Shown one piece after another: positions 40,101-48,790 of a DNA stretch of 64,000 bases. The DNA is from Tridacna crocea. Lineage: Eukaryota; Mollusca; Bivalvia; Cardiida; Cardiidae. Position numbers and translations under genes: made by a program. Every line of letters starts with the position of its first letter. Within the stretch, counting starts at the first letter, position 1. The DNA is taken from positions 22,775,673 through 22,839,672 of the forward strand of contig OX031070.1 of the NCBI GenBank assembly GCA_943736015.1, written 5' to 3'. The notes beneath the pieces were generated by a model. That model was not told the origin of the DNA. It did not search any database and saw only the letters and a list, made by a program, of their open reading frames with translations.

Positions 40101-42812
40101 ACACAAAGACAAGGAGACAAAGATAATCGATAGGAAGCAGACCGCAGTTCTAACGCCGAAAGGAGAGTCAAGAGATTTACAAGGACAAGGTAACTCCTAG
40201 TTTTTAGTCAAAGTGTTTGTTGGAGTCATTACATGTATTTACACTAAATTCTATATTAGCTAATTTAATACTGGCTTTCAAGACGTCTAAAAGGTGATCT
40301 GGTTTATTGATTAAGATTCCTTGCTTTCAATCATACCTTAACCCTTTACCCCATACAGCATTTCTATGGTATCTCTAATTGACCCTAAATTACAGCAAGG
40401 ATGACGCCATTTCTGATGTGTATATGACATCTTTTGACAGTGTAGAAAACATCGTGGCAAAAGGTGAAATTGCTCGTCACGAGCAATTTCACCTTTTGTC
40501 ACAATGTTTTTCAGAAGACTCATACCAGCAATGCGTAGAAATGAGTATCTATGGAGTAAAGGGTTAAAACGATATGATAGTAAAGTATCGACTTCTCGGC
40601 CAGTCATAGAAACCAAAGGATTCGTAGACCCGCTGGCTAAGTGCGAAGTGTTTGAAGTGTATATCGTAACAGGTGTACATAACTATCAGCGTTTTAATGC
40701 TTCATCTGCAATTTTGGTCAAAGAATGAAAACTGTTGGTTTTTTTTTTTCCCATAGGGATGTGCGCAAGAAGAATATCGGCTTTAAAAGAAATCTTAACA
40801 CTAGACCCTCCAGTAATGCGTTATAAAAGACGATTACTCATGGCTTCTTGTTAAAAGTACATTAACCCTTTACCACACAATACCTACTTTTGACGGCCCT
40901 GAAAAAGAAACCTTCAGAAAACATCATGGAAAAAGGAGAAAATGCTGGTAACCAGCATTTTCTCCTTTTCCCACAATGTTTTCTACCCTTCCCCAAAACA
41001 AATTTCAAATTTTCAGTCACTTTTATTTTGTCGTCTGCAAATGCTTTCGATTTGGACAAGCCTAAAATATTATCGTTTGGTAATGAGTTAAAACAGGAAA
41101 TATTCTTGAAACAGAATTTTATGAGTTGGCTGTGATGAGGAACTGAATGAATGAAGTAGGGTGGGTCAAATGAACACTAAAAGTCTTGCAGAGTACTACA
41201 TGATGTAAACACATGCGGTTATTGCTGGATTTTGTTGGGAAACGTTGAATTAAATAAAGTAAAACTTATGCAGTGCACATCAGTGTTCTTATGAGGCAGT
41301 AAAATCAAGACTTTTAGCCCAGCCTGGGCTGACTGTAATTGTTCCGGAAGGAAACGGCACTATATTTTTATTCACTTTAGACTTACGCCCATGTGTGTAT
41401 GCGTAATAGTTTTGTATCATTTTCCTTTTAGATCAAAATACTTGTGCAGTTAGTTCGCACAAATGTAGATGGAAATGTTAATCAAATCGTATAATGTTCC
41501 TGAATTAGCCGTTCTTAGTTAACCTTTCAAAATGAGTGGTCACTTTAGTCTTTGAAATAATTGGAAAAGCCTGTTCTGCAATTTGCAGGTCACATGTTGA
41601 AGCGGCGGATAAGTCGGAAAATTGATAATATCGGTTGTAATAGTAGGTCACTCAAAAAATTTCCAGAAAAATCTTATGTAAAGTCTAGAGGCCATATTTT
41701 CAGTCAAATTCTCAGTAATATATGCGGCAAGTTTAAAAATGGGGCATATCAAATTCAAAAGTAGGTTACTCATATAAAACTTCGTGTATACTCTTGACCA
41801 GGTTAACCGAAAAAACAGAGACGAACAATAATCACAGAAAGTTTCAGCGTGACTAAACAATTGTCGGAGGTGTTAGGCTATATATACCAGCACTTGACGT
41901 TGGAATGTCGAAGTACGTTAGTGGTTATTGCTTCATGTTGAATTACTGTATTCCTAAGCGGTTTGTTAAACGATATTTCATTAGCTATCAGAAATATGAT
42001 TTAAAGCATCTAATGGAGGGGGTATCGGAGGAATCTCGAAATCGGGCTCGATCCGCCAAGGTAAGATCCACTTAGTGATCGTAACCTTGGCACGCGAAGA
42101 TGGGTGATACGAGGCCTAATTCTATCTTGCCATGCTCTGTGAAAAGAGTTTTGTGCATCTTCAGTGTGAAACGCGTCCCAGTAGCTCGGTAACTATCATC
42201 TAAAGCGGACAGTAGATAGACTCGTGATTTTTTTTTTAATCCAAAAGTATCTGAATATATTCTGTCACTGATGTCATTTTCTTTGCAGGACAATCCGACC
42301 TTCCCTCTGAAAAGGCAAGGACATTGAGATACGCCTGTTTTGTGTGTCATAAGGTCATGGAAAGGCTATCAGACTTTGAGAAACATTTATCGATGCATTC
42401 ATATTTTCAGGCAAATCCCGTTTGTTTCAGTGTCCGCGTCACGGTGTCTAACTCCGATATAGAAGCATGTGAATACGAGACATTTTTGGAAGATGTGGAT
42501 ACACATTCTACAACTTCAAAAGAACATCCGAAAGATGAACCTCCGGTTTTAGAAAAACAGCCCATTACGGAAGGAAAGGATGAGCCTGCTGAAATATCAG
42601 AGTGTATACCCGAATGTGAGGAAATCGCAAACCTTTTAAACTTTTCAGATGACAACACACGGTCGCCAACAGATTCGCCAAGGAATAAGACACTGAAAGG
42701 TGTGGATAAGTCGTTAGATGAAGGAGAAGCTGGTTCTTCCAAAGATGATAATAGTGATAACTCTGAGAGCGAAGAAGACACAAATGATCAGCTAGATACT
42801 GATGATAAGTGA
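21387..42812 (+). CDS. Giant multi-C2H2 zinc-finger protein, four coding exons, 2720 aa
   Basis: Likely a nuclear DNA-binding regulator. Exons: 21387-22126, 32336-39115, 40071-40189, 42289-42812. Every intron is GT-AG and phases match (AG+A gives Arg247; AA+G gives Lys2507; G+GA gives Gly2547), so 8163 nt read as one open frame. Residues 1-246 are acidic, Lys/Glu-rich and probably disordered. Three fingers follow at about 248-325, then a long Ser/Thr/Asn/Gln-rich linker, a finger at ~880, an acidic stretch (950-1180), and from ~1186 a run of about 25 fingers, mostly C-x2-C-x12-H-x3/4-H. Two have C-x4-C spacing and a few are degenerate or C2HC. A PPPY motif lies at ~827-830, two acidic SUMO-interacting-like motifs near 956-985, and a basic KSKKRP/KAKRSK cluster near 2407. 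Length and many paired fingers resemble ZNF462/ZNF407-type proteins, but orthology cannot be assigned by eye. Start: the first in-frame ATG (AACAATGG), with an in-frame TGA two codons upstream. Confidence 0.88.
22200..22330 (+). mobile_element. 5' fragment of a TTAGCTCACCTGAGC-type element
   Basis: TTTTAAGCTCACTTGAGTAC, AAAGTGCTCAATGTGAG and TTTTGTGATCA match the start of the element at 25213; the rest is absent. Confidence 0.55.
22685..22874 (+). mobile_element. Palindromic MITE (intron 1)
   Basis: TTAACCCTTTACCATATAAT, hairpin centred on the CTTGTAACCAG tip, right end TGTCTGGTAAAGAGCTA (TTAA decayed). The right flank is shortened. Confidence 0.8.
22895..23075 (+). repeat. Single unit of the 167 bp tandem-core repeat
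   Basis: One isolated unit: TTCGCGAAATTCTGATCCGT, GGTGAATGGGGGCTACTTGC, TCTCTGAAACCGCTGGTCAG, GATGTTCTTTGGGTGACCC. Confidence 0.7.
23403..24196. mobile_element. TIR element with TAA target duplication (794 bp)
   Basis: Starts CACCCCGGTTACACAGA and ends TCTGTGTAACCGGGGTG (perfect 17 bp inverted repeat), flanked by TAA at 23400-23402 and 24197-24199. A 3 bp TAA duplication suggests PIF/Harbinger-type. Subterminal words CAAATCGGTGTCATT / GATTTATCAGTGACAG also face each other. Non-coding. Confidence 0.8.
24250..25200. other. Intron 1, old repeat remnants
   Basis: 24310-24440 has repeated GGGAAAA / AAGTCTTGAATTTTG words, also seen in reduced form at 27280-27340, a common repeat-derived pattern. 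The open frame at 24277-24600 has no domain and is not considered a gene. Confidence 0.4.
25213..26756 (+). mobile_element. Tandem-core element, Helitron-like ends (family H2)
   Basis: Starts TTTTAGCTCACCTGAGCACA, followed by AGTGCTCAATGTGAGC; ends GGTGAGCGATATAGGACCAT, CATGGTCCTATTGTT, where AGGACCAT/ATGGTCCT makes a terminal hairpin. Core units begin CTCTGAAAC.. at about 25442, 25586, 25746 and 25911 and carry GAGCTTTGATATTTGGTATG and CATATGATGCCCC. A MITE fragment (26540-26640) is inserted near the end. Confidence 0.75.
26540..26640 (+). mobile_element. Palindromic MITE fragment
   Basis: CCCTTACTATGCAATCCTGACT, GAAAGCATTTTGGGAAAAGAAG, AAAATGCTT, then broken. Confidence 0.5.
26967..27195 (-). 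mobile_element. Complete palindromic MITE, TTAA both ends
   Basis: 229 bp: TTAACCCATTACCAAACGAC ... GTGTGGTAATGGGTTAA. Hairpin arms of about 31 bp around CTGGTTACCAG are nearly perfect. Confidence 0.92.
27430..28190 (+). mobile_element. 5'-truncated tandem-core element (family H1)
   Basis: Four 150-167 bp units with AAGAAACATGGCTCTGGTGA and GAATGGGGGCTACTT at about 27490, 27657, 27806 and 27970. Ends AGGTGAGCGATCCAGAGCCA, TCTTGGCCCTCTTGTT. The 5' head is absent. Confidence 0.75.
28736..30004 (+). mobile_element. Complete tandem-core element (family H1)
   Basis: Head TTTTAGCTCACCTGAGCACA and GGTTGCCATGGCAACCAAAT; six degenerating units (near 29101, 29269, 29436, 29604, 29765, 29862); tail CAGAGCCATCTTGGCCCTCT then TGTTT. 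Shares its head with family H2 but not its core. Confidence 0.8.
30235..30445 (+). mobile_element. Degenerate palindromic MITE (intron 1)
   Basis: TTTGAAAACATCGTTGGAAAA, GGAGAAAACGGTGGTAACTA, CTTTTTCTCC, and a flank CTTTCAATTTGTACATGTCT. The hairpin is no longer symmetric. Confidence 0.5.
30446..31524. other. Intron 1, no gene seen
   Basis: AT-rich sequence with one dispersed repeat (30899-30990). A strong acceptor at 30184 (TTTTTATCCAG) is followed in the needed frame by an early TAG, so no extra exon is supported. Confidence 0.4.
30899..30990 (+). repeat. Dispersed ~100 bp repeat, copy 2 (intronic)
   Basis: Second copy of 3829-3935, inside intron 1 of the zinc-finger gene. It keeps AAAAAGTTGTTGGCCATTAT and AAAGCTAGCACTG. 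Confidence 0.5.
31525..31801 (-). mobile_element. MULE-like MITE copy 2 with 9 bp target duplication (intronic)
   Basis: Element 31534-31792, also exactly 259 bp, with the same ends and the interior in the opposite orientation to the 13912 copy. TTCTGACAG flanks both sides (31525-31533 and 31793-31801), a perfect 9 bp duplication. Lies 0.5 kb upstream of the giant zinc-finger exon. Confidence 0.9.
31802..32335. other. Intron 1, 3' end
   Basis: AT-rich with no recognisable element; ends with the pyrimidine-rich acceptor of exon 2. Confidence 0.6.
32336..39115 (+). CDS. Zinc-finger gene, coding exon 2 (6.8 kb; most of the fingers)
   Basis: A 6780-base exon encodes residues 247-2507 and about 28 of the 30 fingers. 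Acceptor: TTTTGCTTTTCAG at 32335. Donor: ATGAA|GTAAGT at 39115/39116; reading on gives a TAA three bases later, so an unspliced reading would truncate the protein inside finger 29. The first finger is C2HC (CTGC...H-x4-C). Many fingers come in pairs whose second member has C-x2-C-x12-H-x4-H followed by Pro or Asp. Confidence 0.92.
40071..40189 (+). CDS. Zinc-finger gene, coding exon 3
   Basis: A short 119-base exon after acceptor TTGCTTCAG and before donor CAAG|GTAACT. It supplies the second half of a finger: exon 2 ends FKCFYCSYSSKM and this exon continues KSNAYRHCRRAH, completing C-x2-C-x12-H-x4-H. This split motif is the strongest evidence for the splice. Confidence 0.9.
40338..40567 (+). 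mobile_element. Complete palindromic MITE, subfamily B' (intron 3)
   Basis: TTAACCCTTTACCCCATACA ... ATCTATGGAGTAAAGGGTTAA. The hairpin tip is AAATTGCTCGTCACGAGCAA instead of the usual AATGCTGGTAACCAGCAT; outer stem GTAGAAAACATCGTGGCAAA. Flanks share no obvious text with subfamily A. Confidence 0.9.
40862..41091 (+). mobile_element. Complete palindromic MITE, subfamily A (intron 3)
   Basis: TTAACCCTTTACCACACAAT ... GTTTGGTAATGAGTTAA, 230 bp, with a near-perfect hairpin of 31 bp arms. Confidence 0.93.
41092..42288. other. Intron 3, remainder, no element recognised
   Basis: Nothing recognised apart from the acceptor of the last exon. Short ORFs (e.g. 41561-41764) show no domain. Confidence 0.5.
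42289..42812 (+). CDS. Zinc-finger gene, last coding exon
   Basis: Begins after TTTCTTTGCAG and ends at TGA 42810-42812. It encodes one more finger (YACFVC...FEKHLSMH) and an acidic Ser/Asp/Glu-rich C-terminal tail (about 130 residues) that looks disordered. An AATAAA occurs at 43824-43829, about 1 kb downstream, but no closer clear poly(A) signal was seen, so the 3' end is uncertain. Confidence 0.88.
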
Positions 42813-42994
42813 ATTTCCCAAGATAGCATTAATATAGTAAGAACTAGACCTCGCTTCTGCTGATGGGATTCAGACCAGTCCAACTGACTTTAGAACTATA
42901 TATAATATATAGCCTTGTGTACCTAGAAAAATGATGCCCAATATCACACAAAGAAAAATGATACCACATACCACACAATTGTGAGTTTTAGTAA

Positions 42995-43130
42995 GCGTAG
43001 GACACGAGGCTTTCGAAAAAAACATTTTGGAAAATGGAGAACTTGCTGGTCACAAGCATTTCCTCCTTTTGTGCAAAATGTTTAGGCTATGCTTGATTTA
43101 TTGTCTGCAAAAGCTCTCAACACGAGAATA
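42995..43130 (+). mobile_element. Degenerate palindromic MITE
   Basis: CGAGGCTTTCGAAAAAAACA, TTTTGGAAAATGGAGAAC, GCTGGTCACAAGCATTTCC, ATTGTCTGCAAAAGCTCTC. Confidence 0.5.
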
Positions 43131-43144
43131 GGAACTTTGTTATC

Positions 43145-43285
43145 ATTACCCATTACCACACAAACCCCAGAACTACCGACCCTTGTACAGAAAGTTTTTA
43201 AAACATTGTGGGAAAGGAGAAAACATGGGTAACCAGCAATTTCTGTTTTTTTCCACGGTTTTCTTCCTGTGCAAGGAAAAATACC
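43145..43285 (+). mobile_element. Palindromic MITE, right flank lost
   Basis: ATTACCCATTACCACACAAA, AAAACATTGTGGGAAAGGAG, GGTAACCAGCAATTTCTG, then a decayed stem. Confidence 0.6.
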
Positions 43286-43524
43286 ATAATTTGAAGATCA
43301 ATTTAAGTTGCGTAAGTTAATTTAATAACTGCAACACCGACATGTATAAAATTGTCGCTATGTGATAAACGATTTATAGGATTAATGGTTAGCTCTACCG
43401 GACTGGAAGAGAACGTACAGAGGTTTTCATAGACCTGTTGTGATCCTGATCGTCGTCTTGGAAAACCCTTTGTAGTGTCTGCAAACTCATTCTGTATAGA
43501 AGATGTTTACTACAAACTCGGATG

Positions 43525-43755
43525 TGTTGTGATCACAAAATTTTGGACGCTACCAAATTGAAAGCACTTGCAGGCGACAAACGTTGCTCAATAGACGACT
43601 TCTGTCTTATGGTAGAAAACATTGTGGAAAAAAAATGCTGGTTACCAGCATTTTCTTCTTGTCCCGCAATATTTTCAAATTCTTTTTTCGTAGAACTGCT
43701 CTCACCTGATGCAATTAGAGATGACATAGAAATGCCTTATGGGGTAATGGGTTAA
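43525..43755 (-). mobile_element. Chimeric palindromic MITE
   Basis: The left flank is subfamily A (ATTTTGGACGCTACCAAATT, GCACTTGCAGGCGACAAACG). The hairpin is A type, but the right flank (CACCTGATGCAATTAGAGAT, GACATAGAAATGCC) resembles the B' group before GGGGTAATGGGTTAA. Confidence 0.75.
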
Positions 43756-43850
43756 GGAAAGACTGCACACGACTTGCAAGGATATTTTGAGTCAACTGTT
43801 GCAGTTATGATGCAGAGCATAATAATAAAATAACACCCGCTTGTAACACC

Positions 43851-44083
43851 CGAAAAGGGGCATTCGGGCATTGGCGTAAAGTGTTGTCCCGGATCAGCCT
43901 GTGCAGTCCGCTCAGGCTAATCCGAGACGGCACTTTACGACTACATTAGATTTTGTGCATCAGAATGCTTGAGCTAAACAGAAAATCACGTAAAAACAAA
44001 GTGCCGTTTCGGATTAGCCTGCGCGGACTGCGCAGGCTGATCCGAGACGACAATTTACGCAAATGTCCGAATGTCCCTTTTCG
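43851..44083. mobile_element. Double-hairpin MITE
   Basis: Ends CGAAAAGGGGCATTCGGGCA and TCCGAATGTCCCTTTTCG face each other. Inside are two separate palindromes: GGATCAGCCTGTGCAGTCC..GGCTAATCC near 43900, and GGATTAGCCTGCGCGGACTG..CAGGCTGATCC near 44020. Non-coding. Confidence 0.8.
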
Positions 44084-44701
44084 CGTGTAGCTGCCCAATA
44101 TGAAATTCAAATATACCGATGTACAGATAGCTCATAAGTTTTCAAAGCTCGACGACCTGTATCTACCAGAAAGATTGTGCTGTTTATTCATGGAGAAACG
44201 ATAAGGAACCTGATAAGGGTCTGAATAGGAATGTTTTCGGGCTTCTTGTCAGGACTTCCGTTTGTTCACTTTTATCGTCGGCTTCTAATCTGTAGATTTC
44301 ACTAAATATGATAGCATTTTGTTTGACAGTACGTTGGACAGGTTGTTTATAGATAATTTTACATGAATGTTTAGGCTATGTATTGTCACTTTTATTTTTT
44401 TGTCGAGTTCACGTAAATCATACGGTGCGAGCATCATAGTTTATTTTAGCAACGAGTTTAACAGAAATGTTAGAATCTAATGTAAAAACACAAATATAAG
44501 ATTTCACTTTGTTATAATAAAAATGTTAAAACCTTATGTAAAAACACAAATATAAGATTTCATTTTGTACGACTTGGTTTGGTTTGAGATGTACATGTAT
44601 ACCGTGCACAAGAAGAGAGACCTCTTTTGGACATTTGCATTGAAAGTTTTTTTTTGCTAGATCTCCAGTGCTGATAACTAATATTTCCTCCTGTCGTCAA
44701 G

Positions 44702-44929
44702 TTAATTCTTTACCTGAAAGCCAATTTGAGGCTCTTCCATTTCAGCTGCAAATAAAGATATGATATCCAAAATATGGACAAATGAGGATAAAAATATCTG
44801 ATTGAGTGGAATACATCGTAAGCAAAGAGAAATTGCTCGTTATGAGCAATTTCTCCTTTTCCCACAATGTTTTCAAAAGTTGTCTGGTATTGATACGTCA
44901 AAATGAGTATCTATGGGGTAAAGGGTTAT
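44702..44929 (+). mobile_element. Palindromic MITE, subfamily B
   Basis: TTAATTCTTTACC, GCCAATTTGAGGCTCTTCCA, tip AGAAATTGCTCGTTATGAGC, then CACAATGTTTTCAAAAGTTG, ATGAGTATCTATGGGG and TAAAGGGTTAT. The left arm is weakened. Confidence 0.85.
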
Positions 44930-45016
44930 AACAAACGGAATAATTTCCATGCCTATTATGGCAAAACTTGATATCCTCTTCTTGAGAAATGTAACTTTTA
45001 ATTATGATTATGTACA

Positions 45017-45172
45017 CGAGCTTTCTGCTGTACAACCGCCTTCTTCTAGTGTGATCCTGTGATACAATGCCTGCAGTAATGTTCAGTTGTTTGCGTACAC
45101 AACTGAACATTACTGCCGGCATTTCCTCACAGGATCAAACTAGAAGAAGGCGGTTTTACCGCCGAAAGCTCG
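45017..45172. repeat. Fold-back with ~70 bp arms
   Basis: CGAGCTTTC..GGT..CCGCC, TTCTTCTAGTGTGATCCTGT, and ATGCCTGCAGTAATGTTCAG pair with the inverted CTGAACATTACTGCCGGCAT, ACAGGATCAAACTAGAAGAA and GGCGG..GAAAGCTCG. Loop TTTGCGTAC. Both arms also give short ORFs, a by-product of symmetry. Confidence 0.85.
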
Positions 45173-45374
45173 TATCCTATTATAGCATCTCGTCATTGAC
45201 GTCATTTTCCTGGAAAATAGTGAAGTACTACAAATATTTGCATGTGTTGTTGGTTTGGCCGGAATCATGAATGTGCCGACAGTCTACATTATATATGCGA
45301 GTCGGAATGGGATTTGAAAAAACAATTTCAACACAGTGTAATTATCCAGAGAACCATGGATTTAATATATTAAT

Positions 45375-45600
45375 ACTTTAGAGTAAAGATACTCATTTCT
45401 ATACGCATTGCTTATCGGAGCCTTTTGAAAACATTGTGACAAAAGGTGAAATTGCTCGTGACGAGAAATTTCATCTTTTGCAACAGTGTTTTTCTACACT
45501 GTCAAAAGGTGTCATAAACACATATAAAACGGCTTCATCCTTGCTGTTACTTAGGGTCAATTAGATTTACCATAGAATGTCTTACGGGATAAAGGGTTAA
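45375..45600 (-). mobile_element. Palindromic MITE, subfamily B', reverse
   Basis: AGAGTAAAGATACTCATTTC ... GGGATAAAGGGTTAA. Tip GAAATTGCTCGTGACGAGAA. Reverse complement of the 40338 copy with scattered changes. Confidence 0.85.
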
Positions 45601-45792
45601 TACTTGGTTTAGGATAACTTTAGCAATAAATCAAGGATCATACGTGACTGTTCATGTCATATTAAATGTATTAAAGCTAGATCTTAAAACTAGATTTCAC
45701 CATTTAAAACAAATGTAAACTATGAATGCCGAGTTTATTTTGCTTTAGATGACGATTTAGTTTACATCATGCAAACGCGTATAAGATCCCTT

Positions 45793-46021
45793 TTAACCCT
45801 TTACCAAACAATCCCTGATTTTTAAGCCTCTGGGAAGGCAAGCTTTTGAAAACATTATGGGAAAAGGAGAAAATGCTGATTACCAGCATTTTCTCCTCCT
45901 CCCCCAATGTGTTCTATCCTGCCAAAGACAGGAATCGTCATCTGAGTAACATTTAAATTGTTGACGTCAAAGGCTTTCACTTTGGCCTGGGTCAAAATGT
46001 TGTCATGAGGTAAACGGTTAA
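45793..46021 (+). mobile_element. Complete palindromic MITE, subfamily A
   Basis: TTAACCCTTTACCAAACAAT ... GAGGTAAACGGTTAA, 229 bp; tip GCTGATTACCAGC. Confidence 0.9.
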
Positions 46022-46830
46022 AACATGAACAGAAATTGATTGTTGATATAAGCTTTTATCATGATTATATTTTGTCTCGAAAGTATGCTAGGAAAAATCA
46101 AGCGACTCACGTGTGAAGGGGTGATGTATTTCGGTCCATTTTGTCCTGATCGACTGGATCATGAAATATATGATGATCTTTTCGCATAAAAAATAGCCAG
46201 CAGTTTTGACTCTGGTAAGCGTGCGAAGTCCCGTAAGCCTACCCGAGTATGTAACTTTTTGCTGGTGCATTAGTCATGTTTTCACTGAGCCAAAGCTGTA
46301 CATACATCTAGTTTCACATTGCAATGTTTGTGGTTAAAGTCTGTTCAAATTTGGCAGGGACCAATCGGGTTGTTTATATCACTAAAATCACATTTGTTGT
46401 GTGACGAGGAGTCATAGTCTCAAACAGCCATAGTGCTATTTCATTTAAAGTCTTCATTTGTATACTTTTTTCTGTGTATTTTATCGCGCAAATTCATTTT
46501 TACATTTAAGCTTTGAACAATAACGCCTATAGATGTTTTATAGATCTGTATTGATATTGTACTGGGGAAGACAACATGAGCAGTATGACCAAACTTCTTT
46601 GAAAGCTGCGGCATTACTGTAGAAATTGTCTTCCTAATTTACTATACTTCACATTTGTTATCTGTAGATGAAATAAAGGTACTGTGTCAAATTTGCCGTT
46701 GTACTTAGCTTATATATGAGACCAGGAAGGAAGACAAAGAGCTGCGACCCTGACAGCAGCAGCGACAAAATCTTCAATCTTATGACCTATTTCAGCTAAC
46801 CTTTTTATTGAATTTTTAACGAAGATGAAA
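46022..46830. other. Intergenic, nothing recognised
   Basis: No repeat or exon recognised. Confidence 0.4.
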
Positions 46831-47154
46831 ATAATACCTCCATTCCACTTGGCCGCAATCACAGAGCGCCGTAGATCACCATGCAGCGCGCCAAGAACGC
46901 CAGGAACGCTGACAGATCTTTAGCGGATCGCCAAGATCGCCATCAGTCTACTCCCTTCCACATAGATCCGTGGCGATCTGTTCAGAATGCCGTCACATCG
47001 CTACTTAATCGCTTAAATCGCTGTCTAAACGCAACTTGAACGTAAACATCGTGACTGGAGCGCTATGGGATCGCACAAGAGCGCAAATGTTCACCAGTAT
47101 GACGGTCATCGCGCTCCGATGTGATCCGACAGCGACAATTAGAAATGCAGTACT

Positions 47155-47250
47155 TAGCGCTCCCATACGATCATGTGGCGATATGATAGCGCTCCCATAC
47201 AATCAAGTGGCGATGTGATAGCGCTCCGTTACGATCAAGTGGCGATTTGA
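47155..47250 (+). repeat. 3 x 32 bp tandem repeat
   Basis: Units begin at 47155, 47187 and 47219 with TAGCGCTCC, and each ends GTGGCGATNTGA. A partial fourth unit follows. Confidence 0.85.
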
Positions 47251-47320
47251 TGGCGCTCCGACCACGCTTTTGGAGGACTAGCTAAATAAAAGAGTGCCTG
47301 TCTCGGCCGTCACCATTTCA

Positions 47321-47395
47321 GGGTGGACCGATAGTGCGGTGTTAAAACGCTGGACTTTTAATCCTGAGGCCCGAGGTTCGATACCCCGCCCAACC
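47321..47395 (+). repeat. tRNA-Lys-like segment (SINE head or tRNA pseudogene)
   Basis: Box-B-like GGTTCGATACC at 47374-47384, and an anticodon arm CTGGACTTTTAATCCTG with a TTT anticodon in the loop CTTTTAA, as in tRNA-Lys. The acceptor strands GGGTGGA/CCCAACC pair imperfectly and the D-arm is abnormal, so it is not a normal tRNA. The text to ~47560 may be a SINE body. Confidence 0.5.
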
Positions 47396-47639
47396 AGAGA
47401 CACTCTATTGTTTCCTACCCAACTAGAGGTGAACTGGTTTGGAACCCAGATGTAGCCTCGCATGTGTCGGTGCTTTACACCGGGAAGGAACCAAGGTCTA
47501 TTCGAAGAAGAGCTAGGGGCTTGTACTCAGGTCGCTAACGGAGCGAAAAAGGTCGTATAAGGTCTAGCGAGACTACGATAATGACTATGTACATTTCAAT
47601 CGCTATCGAATCTCAATAGTTGTTACTTGATCACCAGCG

Positions 47640-47770
47640 GAGCGTAGAAAGAAACAGAACATGTGATTGGCTAAACCATTTGGTTATGCCAATCAGATGT
47701 TCTGTGACTTTCAGAGTCCAAAAATCTTGAAGAATAAGACAAAGAACGTTCTTAAGAATGGTTGGTGAAT
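47640..47770. repeat. Hairpin MITE-like repeat, copy 1
   Basis: ACAGAACATGTGATTGGCTA pairs with TGCCAATCAGATGTTCTGT. It is followed by AGAATAAGACAAAGAACGTT and AGAATGGTTGGTGAATACGG, text shared with 50770-50960. Confidence 0.6.
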
Positions 47771-48332
47771 ACGGACCCTGGTTGTTATCTGAGCGGGAGG
47801 GTCCTCATAATCACAAATTCGGCAGCGATCTACGGCGCTCTGTATGTGCGCACAGAGCGCCGTGGTAGATCGCGGCCTAGTGGAATGGGGGTATAAGATT
47901 TACAGAACACCTTTATTATTTTGTCGGTCAAACAGGCTCTCTAAATGGTTTCTGATGCCATAATCCCAACAGCATCTGATGATTCGAAGTTCTAAGTGAC
48001 ATTAGGAAGCGAAAGCAATGAAGACGTTCATTACGGAACTAAATTCTAACTCTAGGCTGATAATCTAGAAAAAACAACGTTTTCTGATGAGGTGTCAAAT
48101 GAATTGCTAGCTAAAGAACATGCAAACACATTGTTGCAAACAATGCTCGTTATTAGTCGTTACTCTCTTATCCGCAGTATGTTTTCAAAAGGTGACAACA
48201 TACATGTGTACCAGAACATTTGAAGTGTCGAGCACAGAGCAATGTATATGGATTTGGCGCGTTTATTTTTGGTTCCTGAAACTTCATACTGTGCTATCTC
48301 AATGACATTCTGACAATAGTTTTGCTAGGATT

Positions 48333-48505
48333 ACATCATTAGTTGTACGGCCAGGTGCGAGGGGACTTGGAAGCTTGTACACGGCTATAGCGAATATTGT
48401 GGGCCCGAGGCGAAGACGAGGTGGCGACAGGAGTCCCCATAGGCGTTCGAACAAGTTTCTAAGTTCCCTGTCACCTGACAGTAAAACGAATTATTATAGG
48501 GCAAA
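48333..48505. repeat. Fold-back family F48, copy 1
   Basis: GCCAGGTGCGAGGGGACTTG, AAGCTTGTACACGG faces AACAAGTTTCTAAGTTCCCT, GTCACCTGACAG. Same outer text as 48640-48790 but the centre has decayed. Confidence 0.55.
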
Positions 48506-48639
48506 GTTTACCATTCCAACGTGTTCAGCAAAATTTCCCTGTTTTTGCTCTCACAAATTTAACTAGTACGTGTATGGCAAAGACTTTCTCTTCTTAGTGC
48601 ACCGATTCAATGAAAACTGTTTCACTGAGAATTGTATTA

Positions 48640-48790
48640 GTTGTACTGTCAGGTGGCAGCGGACTTGTAAACTTGTTCATGTCTGTGGTGAATCATGTCG
48701 CCCCGAGCCGAATGCATTCGGCTCGGGGCGACATGATTCACCACAACCGGAAACAAGTTTCCAAGTCCCCTGCCAACTGACCATACAACG
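48640..48790. repeat. Fold-back family F48, copy 2 with perfect 60 bp palindrome
   Basis: 48685-48744 is an exact palindrome with no spacer (30 bp arms: GTGGTGAATCATGTCGCCCC, GAGCCGAATG). Outer CAGGTGGCAGCGGACTTGTA / AAGTCCCCTGCCAACTG is imperfectly inverted. Confidence 0.9.

Larger units (their letters stand above)
46834..47896. mobile_element. Candidate PIF/Harbinger-like TIR element (~1.06 kb)
   Basis: The left end CCTCCATTCCACTTGGCCGC, ATCACAGAGCGCC pairs with the inverted right end CCCCCATTCCACTAGGCCGC, CGGCGCTCTG. ATA lies on both sides, so a 3 bp duplication is possible. GC-rich interior of GCGATC/GCGCTCC words, with a tRNA-like segment nested inside. Confidence 0.65.

Noticed and set aside
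42407..42781. Reverse-strand frame of 124 codons opposite the last zinc-finger exon
   Set aside because: Shadow of the acidic Ser/Glu-rich exon on the + strand.
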